From Symsagittifera roscoffensis (taxonomy: Eukaryota > Xenacoelomorpha > Acoela > Convolutidae): a stretch of DNA of 64,000 nt. This document shows positions 20,740-31,839 of this stretch, piece after piece (positions within the stretch are counted from its first letter, which is position 1; each line of letters opens with the position of its first letter). The position numbers were made by a program, and so were the translations under genes. The notes below the pieces were generated by a model. That model saw nothing but the letters and a program-made list of their open reading frames with translations. It was not told where the DNA came from and made no database searches. The stretch covers positions 71,673,465 to 71,737,464 of the forward strand of contig NC_087064.1 in assembly GCF_963678635.1 (NCBI RefSeq), read 5' to 3'.

Positions 20740-23654
20740 TCCCATTCTGAGTAGTGCCGCTGTAATAATCCCCAATCCGGAATTTGAAATTCGGGCGAAT
20801 TGTTATCAGTTTTATTGTATGAGTAGGCTCAATTGGTGTCCATTAATTTTATTTTCTAGAAATGCATTTTCTTCCGACGGCTTTATGACCAAAGGGAAAT
20901 ATCGAAATCACGTCAAAAAGGATAAAACGTTTGTCAAATGGTGATAATGCAAGTTTTTTTTTGTTTCACTGTCATTTTGGTGTGACCATTCGAAACTATA
21001 TTATAGCTGTACACTCTCATTGTTTTCCCAGTGAATAATATGTCCCTGAAGGTTTGGTGGACCAGTTCTTGCGGTGCATTCCGTTTTATTCTTCAATTTT
21101 ATTCACAACTTTCTTGTTGGTATCGTCGAACAAGAAATGGTCCACATCATACTTTGAAAAGTCGAAATCAGCTTTTATTTTCTCCGAGTCTCGGTAAACG
21201 TCGTCAGTTTTTGGGGCATAAATGAAACTATCGGTGTCGGACTAAAGAAATTCCAAGTTTAGAATAGGTTTCATTTTTGGCGAGGTCTAGAATGGTTGCA
21301 CCAACTATCATAGGTTTGTGCCATAATATTTTTGTTATTAAAAAGCCGATTGTGGCTAAATGATCGTCAATGATTTGAAAGCTCTTCATTATGCTCAGAA
21401 CTGTTTTTTAAAGAATCTCCTAACATTCCTAACAATCTCTACAGCGTCTTTCTTCCTAACTTAGACTCCATTATCTTACCGAATGCTGAATTAACAATAA
21501 GCTTGTGAAAAATCTCCTGGAGTTTATTTACCGCTACTTTTCGTAGGCGGGTGTTGAAGTCGACTAAGACTGCCATCCAGTGACTTTGATGGAACTGAAG
21601 AACTTTCTGAAGTGACTTATTTTCATTCCCAGCTCGTGGTACAACTTTAGGGTAAGGTAATACAAAATATAACCTTCTTTAGGATCCAAGGTCTGCTTTT
21701 GCACTTTTGGCAGTGTGGTGATTCCCATTTTTCCCAACATGTCGAATCGCTGCATAATGTCCAGATGTTCCCGATCCGTTAAAAATTGCAGGTCGCGCTT
21801 ACAAATTTTTCGAAGGGCGTCCCCGAAAAGGTTACTTGCCGTGAAGTAACAGGCGCAGTCCAGCCGGTAAGTTTGATAGCAAATTGCACGAAAAGCTTCG
21901 AAACCGGAAGCAAGCAATAGCCTATCTGTAGTCAAGACAAGTCGTGGTAATCACCAAGTGAACCACACTTCAGTTCGGTGAAAAATTTTAGGGCTTGATT
22001 GTACTCGCTTCTTGAAACACTCACATCCCCTCCTATTGGACTATTTTTGCACATTGCTCGCGGGGAAGTCGGTTTTAACAGAATTTTCTGCTTGAGTTGA
22101 AGTATGAGTAGGGGTAATGACCTTTCTGTTTCAACATACTGATATTTTCAGGGGACTGGCCGAGTTTCTCAAAATAGCTCTCCAGTACAATAAACTTTTT
22201 GTTGGGCAAATTATTGACTTGTGGTCATCTTTTCCAGGCTTGAGCATTGTTATGACGACATCTTCGTCTCGGTAGCATAGTTTTTGATGTCTTCTCAGAG
22301 TCGCGAGTAAAGCAAATGTGTGGAAATATTTGCGGCAAATCTCAGATTGGAATTGGTGCACTTTAAGCCGCACGTACTCGACCAGTTTCTGGAGATCACT
22401 TATCAACACATAGTGGTAGTTTGATCCATCTGTCAGCAGCAATAAGTCCACAACCAGGCTAGTAGTGAATCTGCTCGACACTCTTATGGGCAACAATTCG
22501 GAACATCATTGAACCTGAACAGAAAAACAAATTTTATATCTAGTTTTGACGTGAAACCTAAGAGGGATTTGAATAGGCGAAGAAAATAATGAGTGCGTTT
22601 TACAGTTTGCTTACCGAAAGACGTTGATTTGCCAACATTTTCAGTCTTTCAAATCTGTCCATATCCTTCAGACCTATTGGCATTTCGTCTTTCCCATTGA
22701 TTTTCACAGTTCCTTTTTGTCCAGATCGTATGTTGAGTCTTAGTTTTTCTCCAGCCACCGTCTAGATGTGCGGTAGAGGGCGGGCTCATTCACGTTGTGA
22801 TATGCTGCAACAAAGCAATATAGAAAGCAACGGTAATCATCTTTAGTGTTGATATTTGTGAGCAGAGTAGAAGCAGCGCTGAGTGCATCAGGTAGCCCGA
22901 GGTAGGATCATGCTTTTGTTGGTGAGAAGGTGGAGAAACTGACTTGCAGTTTTTCAATTCGATCGATAATCCATCCGCTACCATGAGAAGAGAACGAATT
23001 GACTTGGTTGACCATATGTGCAATCAGGTCCAAGTATTGATCACCAGCTATTCTCTCAAAGTTCACTGTCAATGTTTTAGTGTTTAGAAAAAGCATGGTC
23101 CTTTGGAAATTTCCAGTGTCCCTGTCTTGAACAGTGGGAATTTTGATCATCCCACTTCCACATGAGATTGCATTTTGTTCGGACCCTCTTTGACCGTTTT
23201 CAGTATGAGAGCATCTATTTCCTCCTTGTTTTGCATCATGACTTGAAGCAAATCCATTTCTTTTTCACCAACTATGAGATTTTATCGGCGCAATTTCCCT
23301 CTGAGCGCGCTTTCCGTTGGAACAGTGGAAGAGCTCGTCTCGATGCCATCCCAAACTGACAATGCGTGCTTCTTCAGCAAATGTTTTTTGATAGTTTTCC
23401 TCGGTGAGAAATATTGTATGGCAACAGATACAATGACTACCGGAAGTCATGTCATGTGTCAGCTCGACGTGCTCTTGGGCTTCCGACAAGCTCTCGAATG
23501 ATTTGAGACACTCATCACAAACAGTTTGAGGAGGAGAGGGAGGAAGGATCTTGTGTACTTTTTGTTCATGTCTTCTCAAGTTCATTTTAGAGCTCGGTAT
23601 TTTTCCGCACTGCTGGCAATGAACAGGCGTCGCGTTAGAAGTAGAGTTTGGCAT
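20740..23654 (-). pseudogene. Polinton-type DNA polymerase B, copy B (near full length, broken)
   Basis: Most complete polymerase copy. It starts at ATG 23654 (MPNSTSNATP) with a first Cys-X2-Cys finger (VHCQQCGK) and further C2H2 fingers, then the GSGWIID segment (about 22970), intron 22515-22614, a VVDLLLLTDGSNYHY stretch, a Cys/His region, the RLDCACYFTASNLFGDALRK segment (about 21850), LKLYHELGMKIS, motif B-like NSAFGKIMES (about 21470), KPMIVGATILDLAK, motif C SDTDSFIY with a preceding TAG (21242-21244), and the C-terminal domain. Breaks: a frameshift near 22920, loss of the exonuclease-motif region (about 22200; copy A keeps it), loss of the IRGG and motif A (DxxSLYP) segment between LDIMQRFDM and LPKVQKQTL (about 21730), a frameshift near 21567 and a ~0.38-kb deletion near 21100. 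The catalytic Asp of motif A is therefore absent. Confidence 0.8.
22515..22614 (-). other. Spliceosomal intron in polymerase copy B
   Basis: 100 bp with GTAAGC at the 5' end and CTGTTCAG at the 3' end on the minus strand, equivalent to 1509-1608. Splicing joins the frames in phase 0 to the LLPIRVSSRFTTSLVVDLLLL segment; a TGA lies three codons into the second exon in both copies. Confidence 0.55.
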
Positions 23655-25139
23655 TGTTTGTTGAATTTACTGAAGTATTTCAGAAAACTTCAAGAATGAA
23701 AAAAATTTGGCTATGAATAAGCAAAAACGAGAAGTGACTGGGACTAAAAACTAAGTGTGTTGCGAGTAAGGACAACTAGAAGCAATTAGAGAGCGTGAAA
23801 CTTCGCCGTGAACTTGACAAAACATACTTTCCTTTCCAAAAACAGGTTTTTTTTTACAGCTTTAGGCTCTATATGTCTCATCACCTTGTTCAAGTGCAAC
23901 GGTTGTGAACAATGACAAACCGATTCATTTACAGTCTCAAACTTGTGCGGTTAATTTTAAGGGGTACCAATAATTTTTTTTCAAGGTTTGGGAACATTAA
24001 GGAGAATGGTTTAGTTCTTCAATTAACATTTCAGCACTAGATTACAAAAATAAAAGCTTATGATACAGATTCAGTCTAATGATTCAGATTCAGTCTAAAG
24101 ATTTTTCTGACTAATTTAAACTGGGAAGCAATTTTTTTCTATCTATTTCAAGCCCACTTTTTGGTTTGCTTAATTAAAAATATTGAAAAATAGAAAATAT
24201 GAGATTAAAGTGTAAAGAAAACATAGCCTCCATATAGATAATTAAGTTGAAATAAGATAGTAAGTCAAAAAAAATGAAAGTTTGTCAAATTGTTGATCTT
24301 GACAGTTGCAGATGCATGATAAGCATAGATTGTCATTTGAATATGTTTAAAAAATATCAAATCAAAGTTAATTTCATGTGATTCAGTGTAGCGTTTGGTC
24401 GTTTGGTTTAAGGGGCAATAGCTAACTCATCGTTGCTCGTCGCTACGCTGCTCTGGCACGCCTCCCGTTCTGTTAATTCAAGTTATTATTTTTTTCTTTC
24501 CAAACTAAAGGAACACCTCAAACTTATTATGTTGGGAAAAAAACGAAAACTAAACTTTGAAAATGTCTTTGAAAAGCAATTAACAAAAAAACGGTAAATT
24601 TTATAGGATCTCGACCACAGTTTGCCTGGTCGTGTTCATAACTTAAAAAACATAATCTTTCAACATTTTTTGCCTTCATTTTTAGCTTAGTTTGTTCGTT
24701 CTCTTTTTGAATTCAAGTGAATATGGCATGCAAATTTTAGGAGCTATCTGATACCTAATTGGGACACGCGTAGAAATTAGAAAACGTATACAGTCCAATC
24801 ATTGATAGTAGACGCTTAAAAAATTGCGATTTTTGACAAAATCTGATTTTTGTGTAAATATTTTTTTTCAAAAAATTGGGAAAAATTTTTTTTGTCTCCA
24901 AGTCCGTTAAAACTACCCTCAATCAAATTGTCATGAATTTCTGAGCAAGGTTAAGGGTCATGTTCAATTCTCGAAAAGAAAACATAATATTCCTTTTTTT
25001 CTCTTTTTTACCAAAAATTTGTCAGTTTTACACCCAAAACATGTATATAAACATAATATAATGCAGAAATATGGCTTAAAACACTCTCTGTTACTTTCGT
25101 ATGACCTGGCTAACCCAACCGGGCCTAAAGTATAATGAA

Positions 25140-25140
<1 letters not shown>
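23655..25140. repeat. Polymerase 5' flank and dispersed 1.2-kb family, no gene
   Basis: 23655-24200 repeats 2648-3196. From GAGATTAAAGTGTAAAG (24200) to the GA tract it is a diverged member of the family at 3570-4490 and 29105-30420. A GC-richer insert, CGTTGCTCGTCGCTACGCTGCTC (24432-24454), is shared with 29370-29395 and, inverted, with 33300-33350 and 42750-42800. Only shadow-like short frames. Confidence 0.65.

Positions 25141-25142
<2 letters not shown>

Positions 25143-25171
<29 letters not shown>
25143..25171. repeat. (GA)n tract facing a (CT)n tract at 25322-25341
   Basis: A GA run, then about 150 bp later a CT run; the same pair occurs at 30572/30736 and 40025/40188. Between them lies a short inverted repeat, ATAAATATGG...CCATATTTAT (25199-25247). 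Confidence 0.85.
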
Positions 25172-25698
25172 CAGAGAGTGTTTGATAAAAAAGCCAAATA
25201 AATATGGTTGGACTACCAACAAGAAAATGTTGGACCTTTCCATATTTATCTTTCTTTTGAAAAGAAAACAATATCCTAAAAAGGATATTCCAACTGAGGT
25301 TCACTAACGAGCAAGAGTGTTTATCTCTCTCCCTCTCTCAGTTTTTCTCAATCAACACCTTTATCGAAATTTTTTTCTCGATTTATGATTTTTTCTAGTT
25401 TCTCAAGTTTTTCTCCAATATTTTGCTGAAAACTTTACAGAGCAAACTTTAATTGATCTACCAGGCAAAATTAAAACTGAGAAAAATAAGATACACACGG
25501 TAATGTTAAAACAATTTAAAAATCAAACGAAACAAAAAAAGAAAATATAAATCTTGGAATGAAATTTGAAACTAAGGAAAGTTTTTTGCTGAAGTTATTA
25601 GAACTCTCGAAACTGTAGTTTTCTCTTTTTTTTTACGCATAGCAAGCTGCATATAGAGGTGTGTCTTGGTCTTGATTGAGATCTGGTCTCACTAGATC

Positions 25699-26445
25699 AT
25701 TTGTCTCCGCATTCGCTGAAACCCGGGCATCCGAATAGGAGATTGATTGTTCTGGAGTTGAAACTGTTCCCCTTACAAACGACTCGGGACACATTTATGT
25801 CGGAATATCCCAGTACGCTTCGCGCTCTGCATAATAACGAACACATTGGTCCTGATTTTCATACAACGGCCTTGAATCGCAGTCATATGCGAAGTGAAAT
25901 TTTCTGGGAGACTGATCGAGCAAGGTTGTGTCGTTTATCTCAGTCTTTTCTAATGCCGGATAGCTCTCGTGAATAGTGCATCTCTCGTACATTCGTTTTC
26001 GATTCTGTCGAAGTAGATCAATGTGATCAAGGAGGTAGTTCGGTAGCAAGATATGACTTTTGTAGTCCATTCCTCGTTTTGATTTCTGTCGTTTTTTCGG
26101 GGAGCGAAGTCATTGAGAGGACTTGCCGTGGACGGAGAGACTCTCTCTTTCTGTTGTTGGATGACTGCAATCGACTCTCTCGTGTATGTTTGGTCGATAA
26201 CTGTTCTTTGTTGATCAGACACTGATATTAATTGTAATGGACTACTTATGACTTGAAGATGCTTCAAGTTTTGTTAGAATAAAATGGCTTAATTACCGAA
26301 ATGAAATTGAGAGAATGAAAAGTATGGAAAGTTTTTTTTTAACGAGAATGAGATCAAGAGAGGGTGGCATGGTTTAATAAGGTCAAAACTAATAAGTTTT
26401 TTAGACCAGGCTATCAAGTTTCATTCATTCTTTTACGCATGGTGA
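25699..26445. repeat. ~0.75-kb tandem duplication, first unit
   Basis: TCTCCGCATTCGCTGAAACCC and the following ~750 bp recur from 26446, with more divergence than the other tandem pairs of this window. Each unit holds one copy of an unknown minus-strand ORF. At 31090-31830 and 40540-41290 there is only a single copy. Confidence 0.8.
25795..26070 (-). CDS. Unknown ORF family, copy 1 (91 aa)
   Basis: Open frame beginning MDYKSHILLPNYLLDHIDLL with a charged middle and DCDSRPLYENQD near the end. Relatives are at 26425-26823 (intact, 132 residues) and, each with two stops, at 31246-31449 and 40698-40901. A second overlapping frame (25950-26267, beginning MKHLQVISS) is also open, so the true reading frame is not certain. 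I recognise no domain. It lies between the polymerase flank and the PC4-like gene in every block, so it is probably a gene of the same element. Confidence 0.3.
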   Translation of the reverse strand: MDYKSHILLPNYLLDHIDLLRQNRKRMYERCTIHESYPALEKTEINDTTLLDQSPRKFHFAYDCDSRPLYENQDQCVRYYAEREAYWDIPT

Positions 26446-26823
26446 TGAAACTGTCTCCGCACTCGAGGAAACCCGGGCATCCGAATAGGAGATTGATTTT
26501 CCTGGAGTTGAAACTGTTCCCCTTACAAACGACTCGGGACACATTTCTGTCGGAATATCCCAGTACGCTTCGCGCTCTGCATAATCACGAATACATCGGT
26601 CCTGATTTTCATACAAAGGCGGCATTGAATCGCAGTCATACGCGAAGTGAAATATTTTGGTAGACTGCTCGATCAAGGTTGATTCGTTTATCTCAGTCTT
26701 TTCTAATGCAGGATAGCTCTCGTGAATAGTGCAACTCTCGTACATTCGTTTTCGATTCTGTCGAAGTAGATCGATGTGATCAAGGAGGTAGTTTGGTAGC
26801 AAGATATGATTTTTGTAGTCCAT
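26425..26823 (-). CDS. Unknown ORF family, copy 2 (132 aa, longest)
   Basis: Starts MDYKNHILLPNYLLDHIDLL and runs 132 residues. It shows alternating hydrophobic and charged segments, HFAYDCDSMPPLYENQD in the middle and a Ser/Thr-rich end. Compared with 31246-31449 it differs by one extra codon (PP versus P), a 3-bp in-frame change. No signal peptide or membrane segment. No family recognised. Could also be a non-coding repeat with a fortuitous frame. Confidence 0.35.
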   Translation of the reverse strand: MDYKNHILLPNYLLDHIDLLRQNRKRMYESCTIHESYPALEKTEINESTLIEQSTKIFHFAYDCDSMPPLYENQDRCIRDYAEREAYWDIPTEMCPESFVRGTVSTPGKSISYSDARVSSSAETVSSPCVKE

Positions 26824-27185
26824 TCCTCGTTTTGACTCCTGTCGTTTTTTCGGGGAGCCAAGTCATTGAGAGGACTTGCCGTGGACGGAGAGACTCTCTC
26901 TTTCTGATGTTGGATGACTGCAATCGACTCTCTTGTGTATGTTTGGTTGATAATTGTTGTTTATTGATCAGACACTGATTTTATTTGTAAAGGACTACTT
27001 ATGACTTGAAGATGTTTTAAGTTTTGTTAAAAGAAAATGACTTAATTACCGAAATGAAATTGAGTGAATGGAAGGTATGAAAAGTTTTTTAATGAGAATG
27101 AGATCAAGAGAAGGGTGGCATGGTTCAGTTAGGTCAGAGCTAATATTTTTTTAAGCAAGGCTATCAAATTTCATTTCATTCAGTC
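26446..27185. repeat. ~0.75-kb tandem duplication, second unit
   Basis: Second unit of the pair beginning at 25699; its right end continues into CATGACGCCTGAGG, as at 31830 and 41282, so it keeps the original context. Confidence 0.8.
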
Positions 27186-27639
27186 ATGACGCCTGAGGTT
27201 ATGTTAAGAGTGCATGTGAAAACACAATTTTTTGGATTTGTAATAGCTCTATTATAGTGGCTACCGGTGAAGGTACTCAAGTTCAATTTTCATGATATTT
27301 TGCAAGACAGTTTTTGTCGTGCTGTTGATGATTCATTACCATGATTCATAGCAGTCATTAAATTAACCGTCACAATAAAAACACTAGAAGACTTTTAGAG
27401 TATAGCCGGGGGGAAAGCAACTAAATACCCATATAAAAAGTGATTTATCGTTAAACATTTTATATCCTTGGTGATTAAGTTTTATCATTATGTCTTAGGG
27501 CGCTCGTAAAAGTTATCACCTAATTTTTAAACTTGGGAACGCATGATCTGTCTCGTATACTGTGATCAGTTATTCTTCAACGTTCCACACTAAAAACCAC
27601 TGGGTTGTTAATCGTTTAAAAATTACGCTTTTCTTGAAA

Positions 27640-27880
27640 CGAATGTTGACTATTTCGATGATTTTTGGGATATAACTTCGAATGATAAACGTTTCGTTAG
27701 ATTCGGTGCAAAGTCATTCGCACAGACCGGTACGTATATGACTATCAAATTGTACAAAAAAAAACGAAAAGGGAACTTTCAAATATCGACAAGGAATAAT
27801 TTTGTCAACTGGTGAAATCGAGTCCTTGGTGGACAATTATGTAAGAATCAAAAGATTGACGAAAAGAAAAATTGCGACGT
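27640..27880 (+). pseudogene. PC4-like ssDNA-binding domain fragment, copy 1
   Basis: The plus-strand frame reads YFDDFWDITSNDKRFVRFGA, then TGTYMTIK; after a frameshift caused by an A-run the frame reads GIILSTGEIESLVDNY. Compared with the PC4/p15 coactivator fold, this has the order expected of beta-strands followed by a GI-x-L-S-x-E-x-x-x-L helix start. The call is by pattern only. A ~100-bp stretch of the next gene (ESTDLLNKMTSKA) follows before the block is cut at 28008 by polymerase fragment C. Not intact here. Confidence 0.4.
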
Positions 27881-28009
27881 GACTGAGAAAAAAGCGAAAC
27901 AAATCTACGCTAACAAATCTAAAATATTATCATACGCTGGTCGAACTCACAAAAGAGTCTACCGATTTACTAAACAAGATGACTTCAAAAGCCATCGTTG
28001 TAGAAACAT

Positions 28010-28992
28010 AAGAGGGATTTGAAAAGGTGAAGAAAATTAATGAGTGGATATTACAGTTTCCTTACCGAAAGACGTTGATTTGCCAATTGTTCAATCTTTC
28101 AATTCGGTCCATATACATCAGACACATTGGCATTTTGTATTTCCCACTGATTTTCTGAGCTCTTTTTTTGTCCAGATCGTAGGTTGAGATTTAGTTTTCT
28201 CCAGCCACCGGCTAGATGTGCGGTAGAGGGCGGGCTATTTCACGTTGTGATATGCTGCAACAAAGCAATAGTGTTGATAATTGTGAGTAGAGTAGAAGCA
28301 GCGCTGAGTGCATCAGGTAGCCCGAGGTAGGATCATGCTTTTATTGGTGAGAAGGCCGCCAAACTGACTTGCAGTTTTTCAATTCGATCGATAATCCATA
28401 CGCTACCATGAGAAGAGAACGAATTGACTTGGTTAAACATATGTGCAATCAGGTCCAAATATTGATCCCCAGCTATTCCCTCGAAGTACACTGTCAATGT
28501 TTTAGTGTTTAGAAAAAGCTTGGTCCTTTCGAAGTTTCCAGCGTCCCCGTCTTAAACAGTGGGAATTTTGATCATCCCCACTTCCACATGGAATTGCACT
28601 TTTTTCGGACCCTCTTTGACCCTTTCCAGTATTTGAGCATCTATTTCCTCCTTGTTTTGCATCATGACTTGAAGAAAATCTATTTCATTTTCACGAACTT
28701 TGAGATCTTATTGGCGCAACTTCCCTCTGAACGCGCTTTCCGTTGGGACAGTGGGAGAGCTGGTCTCGATGCCATCCCAAATTGACAATGCGTGCTTCTT
28801 CAGCAAATGTTTTTGTTAGTTTTCCGCGGTGAGAAATGTTGTATGGCAACAGATACAATGACTACTGGAAGTCATGTCTTGTGTCAGCTCGACGTGCTCT
28901 CGGGCTTCCGACAAGCTCTCGAATGATTTGAGACACTCATCGCAAACAGTTTGAGAAGGAGAGGGTTGAAAAGATCTTGTGTACTTTTTGCT
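28010..28992 (-). pseudogene. DNA polymerase B 5' fragment, copy C
   Basis: Matches 1555-2550 of copy A: zinc-finger part, GSGWIID-equivalent segment (here degraded) and the exon before the intron. Its left edge falls inside the intron (CATAAGAGGG), its right edge inside the finger region (GTGTACTTTTTG), so both ends are truncated. Numerous stops and indels, including a lost segment near 28270. It sits next to the PC4-like fragment, out of the normal order. Confidence 0.75.
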
Positions 28993-29389
28993 CTAATTTT
29001 AACTGGGAAAATGACTAATTTTAACTGGGAAGCAATACTTTTCTATTTATTTCAAGCCCACTTCTTCGTTTGCTTAATTAGAAGTAATAAAAAATAGAAA
29101 TATGAGATAAAAGTGTAAAGAAAACAAAGCCCCCAACTAAATAAATAAATTGAATTAAGATTGTAAGTTAAAAAAATGAAAATTTGTCAAATTGTATATC
29201 TTGATAACTGCAGATGCATGATAAGCATAGATTGTCTTTTGAATATGTTTAAAATATATCAAATCAAAGTTAATTTCATGTGATTGAGTGTAACGTGAAA
29301 CCTTTCATATCCTGTCCTTCGAAATATTAAGGCATGGCCGTTTGGTTTAAGGGGCAAAAGCTAACTCGGCGTTGCTTGTCGTTACGCTC
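28993..29389. repeat. Diverged flank/1.2-kb family member, no gene
   Basis: AACTGGGAAGCAAT and TATGAGATAAAAGTGTAAAG tie this to 3110-3200 and 24110-24210. The segment 29300-29395 (TTTCATATCCTG to ACGCTCCTCG) is found inverted at 42750-42855. No open frame of note. Confidence 0.6.
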
Positions 29390-29990
29390 CTCGTGAACGC
29401 CTCCCGTTCTGGTAATTCAGGTTAAAACTTTTTTTCTTTCTAAAATAAAGGAACACCTCAAACTTATTATGCTGGGAAAAAAGAATAAATAAACTTTAAG
29501 GAAATTTCTTTAAAACGAAATTAACAAAAAATCAAGAGTTTTTATAAGATCTCGAGCACAGTTCGCCTGGTCGTGTTCGAAACTCTTCGTGAACGTGAAC
29601 GCCTCCCGTTCTGGTTACTCAGGTTAAAACTTTTTTTCTTACTAAAATAAAGGAACACCTCAAACTTATTATGCTGGGAAAAAAGGATAAATAAACTTTA
29701 AGGAAATTTCTTTAAAACGAAATTAACAAAAAATCAAGAGTTTTTATAAGATCTCGAGCACAGTTCGCCTGGTCGTGTTCGAAACTCTTCGTGAACGTGA
29801 ACGCCTCCCGTTCTGGTTACTCAGGTTAAAACTTTTTTCTTACTAAAATAAAGGAACACCTCAAACTTATTATGCTGGGAAAAAAGGATAAATAAACTTT
29901 AAGGAAATTTCTTTAAAACGAAATTAACAAAAAATCAGGAGTTTTTATAAGATCTCGAGCACAGTTCGCCTGGTCGTGTTCGAAACATAA
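29390..29990. repeat. 202-bp tandem repeat, three units
   Basis: GCCTCCCGTTCTGG recurs at 29399, 29601 and 29803, a period of 202 bp. Each unit runs through a TTATTATGCTGGG segment to AAGATCTCGAGCACAGTTCG. The related sequences at 3800-3980 and 24460-24630 have one unit. Units 2 and 3 are closest to each other. Confidence 0.9.
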
Positions 29991-30571
29991 TCTTTTAACT
30001 TTAACTTTTTTTGCCTTCATTTTTAGCCTAATTTATTCGTTCTCATTTCAAATTCAAGTGAACGTGGCATGAAATTTTTAGGAGCTATCTGATACCTAAT
30101 TGGGACAAGTGTAGAAATTAAAAAACACTTGAAGCCCGATCAATGAGAGTAGACCCTTAAAAAATTGTGATTTTTGAGAAAATCTGATTTTTGTGTAAAT
30201 TTCTTTTTAATTGGGAAAATTTTTTTTGTTACCAAGTCCATTGAAATTACCCTCAATCAATTTGCCTACTTTCTGAGAAAGGTTAAGGGTCTTGTTCAAT
30301 TCTCGAGAAGAAAACAAGAATTCCCATTTTTTCACGTTTTTTACCAAAAACTTGTCAGTTTTACACCCAAAATTCGACCCAAATTTTTTACACCCAAAAT
30401 TTACACCCAAACTAGATGATAGTGGTGTGAATATGTTTTAATTAAGAAAAGGTTTAAACATATTCAAATGACAATCCATGCTTATCATGCATCTGCAACT
30501 ATCAAGTTATACAATTTGACTCATTTTCATTTTTTTAATCCACAATCCTTTTTCAACTTATATATATTTTT

Positions 30572-31100
30572 AGAGAGAGAGAGAGCAGAGAGTGTTTAAT
30601 AAAAAAGCCAAATAAATATGGTTGGACTACCAACAAGAAAATGTTGAACCCTTCCATATTTATCTTTCTTTTTATAAGAAAGCAATATCCTGAAAAGGAT
30701 GTTCCAAAGGAGGTTCACTATTGAGCAAGTGTATTTATCTCTCTCTCTCTCTCATTTTCTCTCAATCAACACATTTAGCGAAAAAGTATACTCGATACAC
30801 AATTTTTTCTAGTTTCTCAAGTTTTTCTCCAACATTTTGCTGAAAATTTTACAGAGCAAACTTTAATTGATCTACCAGGCAAAATGAAAACTGAGAAAAA
30901 TAATATACACACGGTAGTGTTAAAACAACTTAAAAATCAAACGAAACCGAAAAAAAAAATATGAATCTTTGAATAAAATTTGAAACAAAGGAAAGTTTTT
31001 TGTCTAAGTTATTACAACCCCTAGTTTTCTCTTTCTTTTGACGCATTGCAAGCTGCATATAGAGGTGTGCCTTGGTTGAGATCTGGTCTCACTAGATCAT
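30572..31100. other. GA/CT-flanked segment, no gene
   Basis: GA tract at 30572-30585, short ATAAATATGG inverted repeat, CT tract at 30736-30755, then AT-rich sequence to the unknown ORF. Same arrangement as 25143-25700 and 40025-40550. No coding signal. Confidence 0.6.
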
Positions 31101-31480
31101 TTGTCTCCGCATTCGCTGAAACCCGGGCATCCGAATAGGAGATTGATTTTTCTGGAGTTGAAACTGTTCCCCTTACAAAGGACTCGGGCCACATTTCTGT
31201 CGGAATATCCCAGTACGCTTCGCGCTCTGCATAATCACGAATACATCAGTCCTGATTTTCATACAAAGGCATTGAATCGCAGTCATACGCGAAGTGAAAC
31301 TTTTTGGTAGACTGCTCGATCAAGCTTGAGTCGTTTATCTCAGTTTTTTCTATTGCAGGATAGCTCTCGTGAATAGTGCAACTCTCGTAGATTCGTTTTC
31401 GATTCTGTCGAAGTAGATCGATGTGATCAAGGAGGTAGTTTGGTAGCAAGATATGACTTTTTTAGTCCATTCCTCGTTTT
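31101..31480 (-). pseudogene. Unknown ORF family, copy 3 (two stops)
   Basis: Homologous to 26425-26823. The third codon (Tyr in MDYK) is TAA here, and the codon after YENQD is TGA where copy 2 has CGA, leaving a 67-residue open middle. The frame is otherwise free of indels relative to copy 2 except one whole codon. Confidence 0.45.
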
Positions 31481-31839
31481 GACTCCTGTCGTTTTTTCGG
31501 GAAGCCAAGTCATTGAGAAGACTTGCCGTGGACGGAGAGACTCTCTCTTTCTGATGTTGGATGACTGCAATAGACTCTCTCGTGTATGTTTGGTTGATCG
31601 TTGTTGTTTATTGATCAGACACTGATTTTTTTTGTAAAGGACTACTTATGACTTGAAGATGTTTTAAGTTTTGTTAAAATAAAATGACTTAATTACCGAA
31701 ATGAAATTGAGTGAATGGAAGGTATGAAAAGTTTTTTAATGAGAATGAGATCAAGAGAAGGGTGGCATTGTTCAATTAGGTCAAAGCTAATAATTTTTTA
31801 AGCAAGGCTATCAAATTTCATTTCATTCATTCATGACGC

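Larger units (their letters stand above)
18711..21547. repeat. ~3.16-kb tandem unit, copy 3 (with internal deletion)
   Basis: Begins TTTCAGACGTTGCC and runs through the array, hairpin and polymerase 3' half to TCGTAGG at 21547. About 0.35-0.4 kb present in the other units (equivalent to roughly 13000-13370) is missing at about 21090-21105. Beyond 21547 the sequence continues into the rest of the polymerase gene, so this copy marks the original gene context from which the array grew. Confidence 0.82.
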
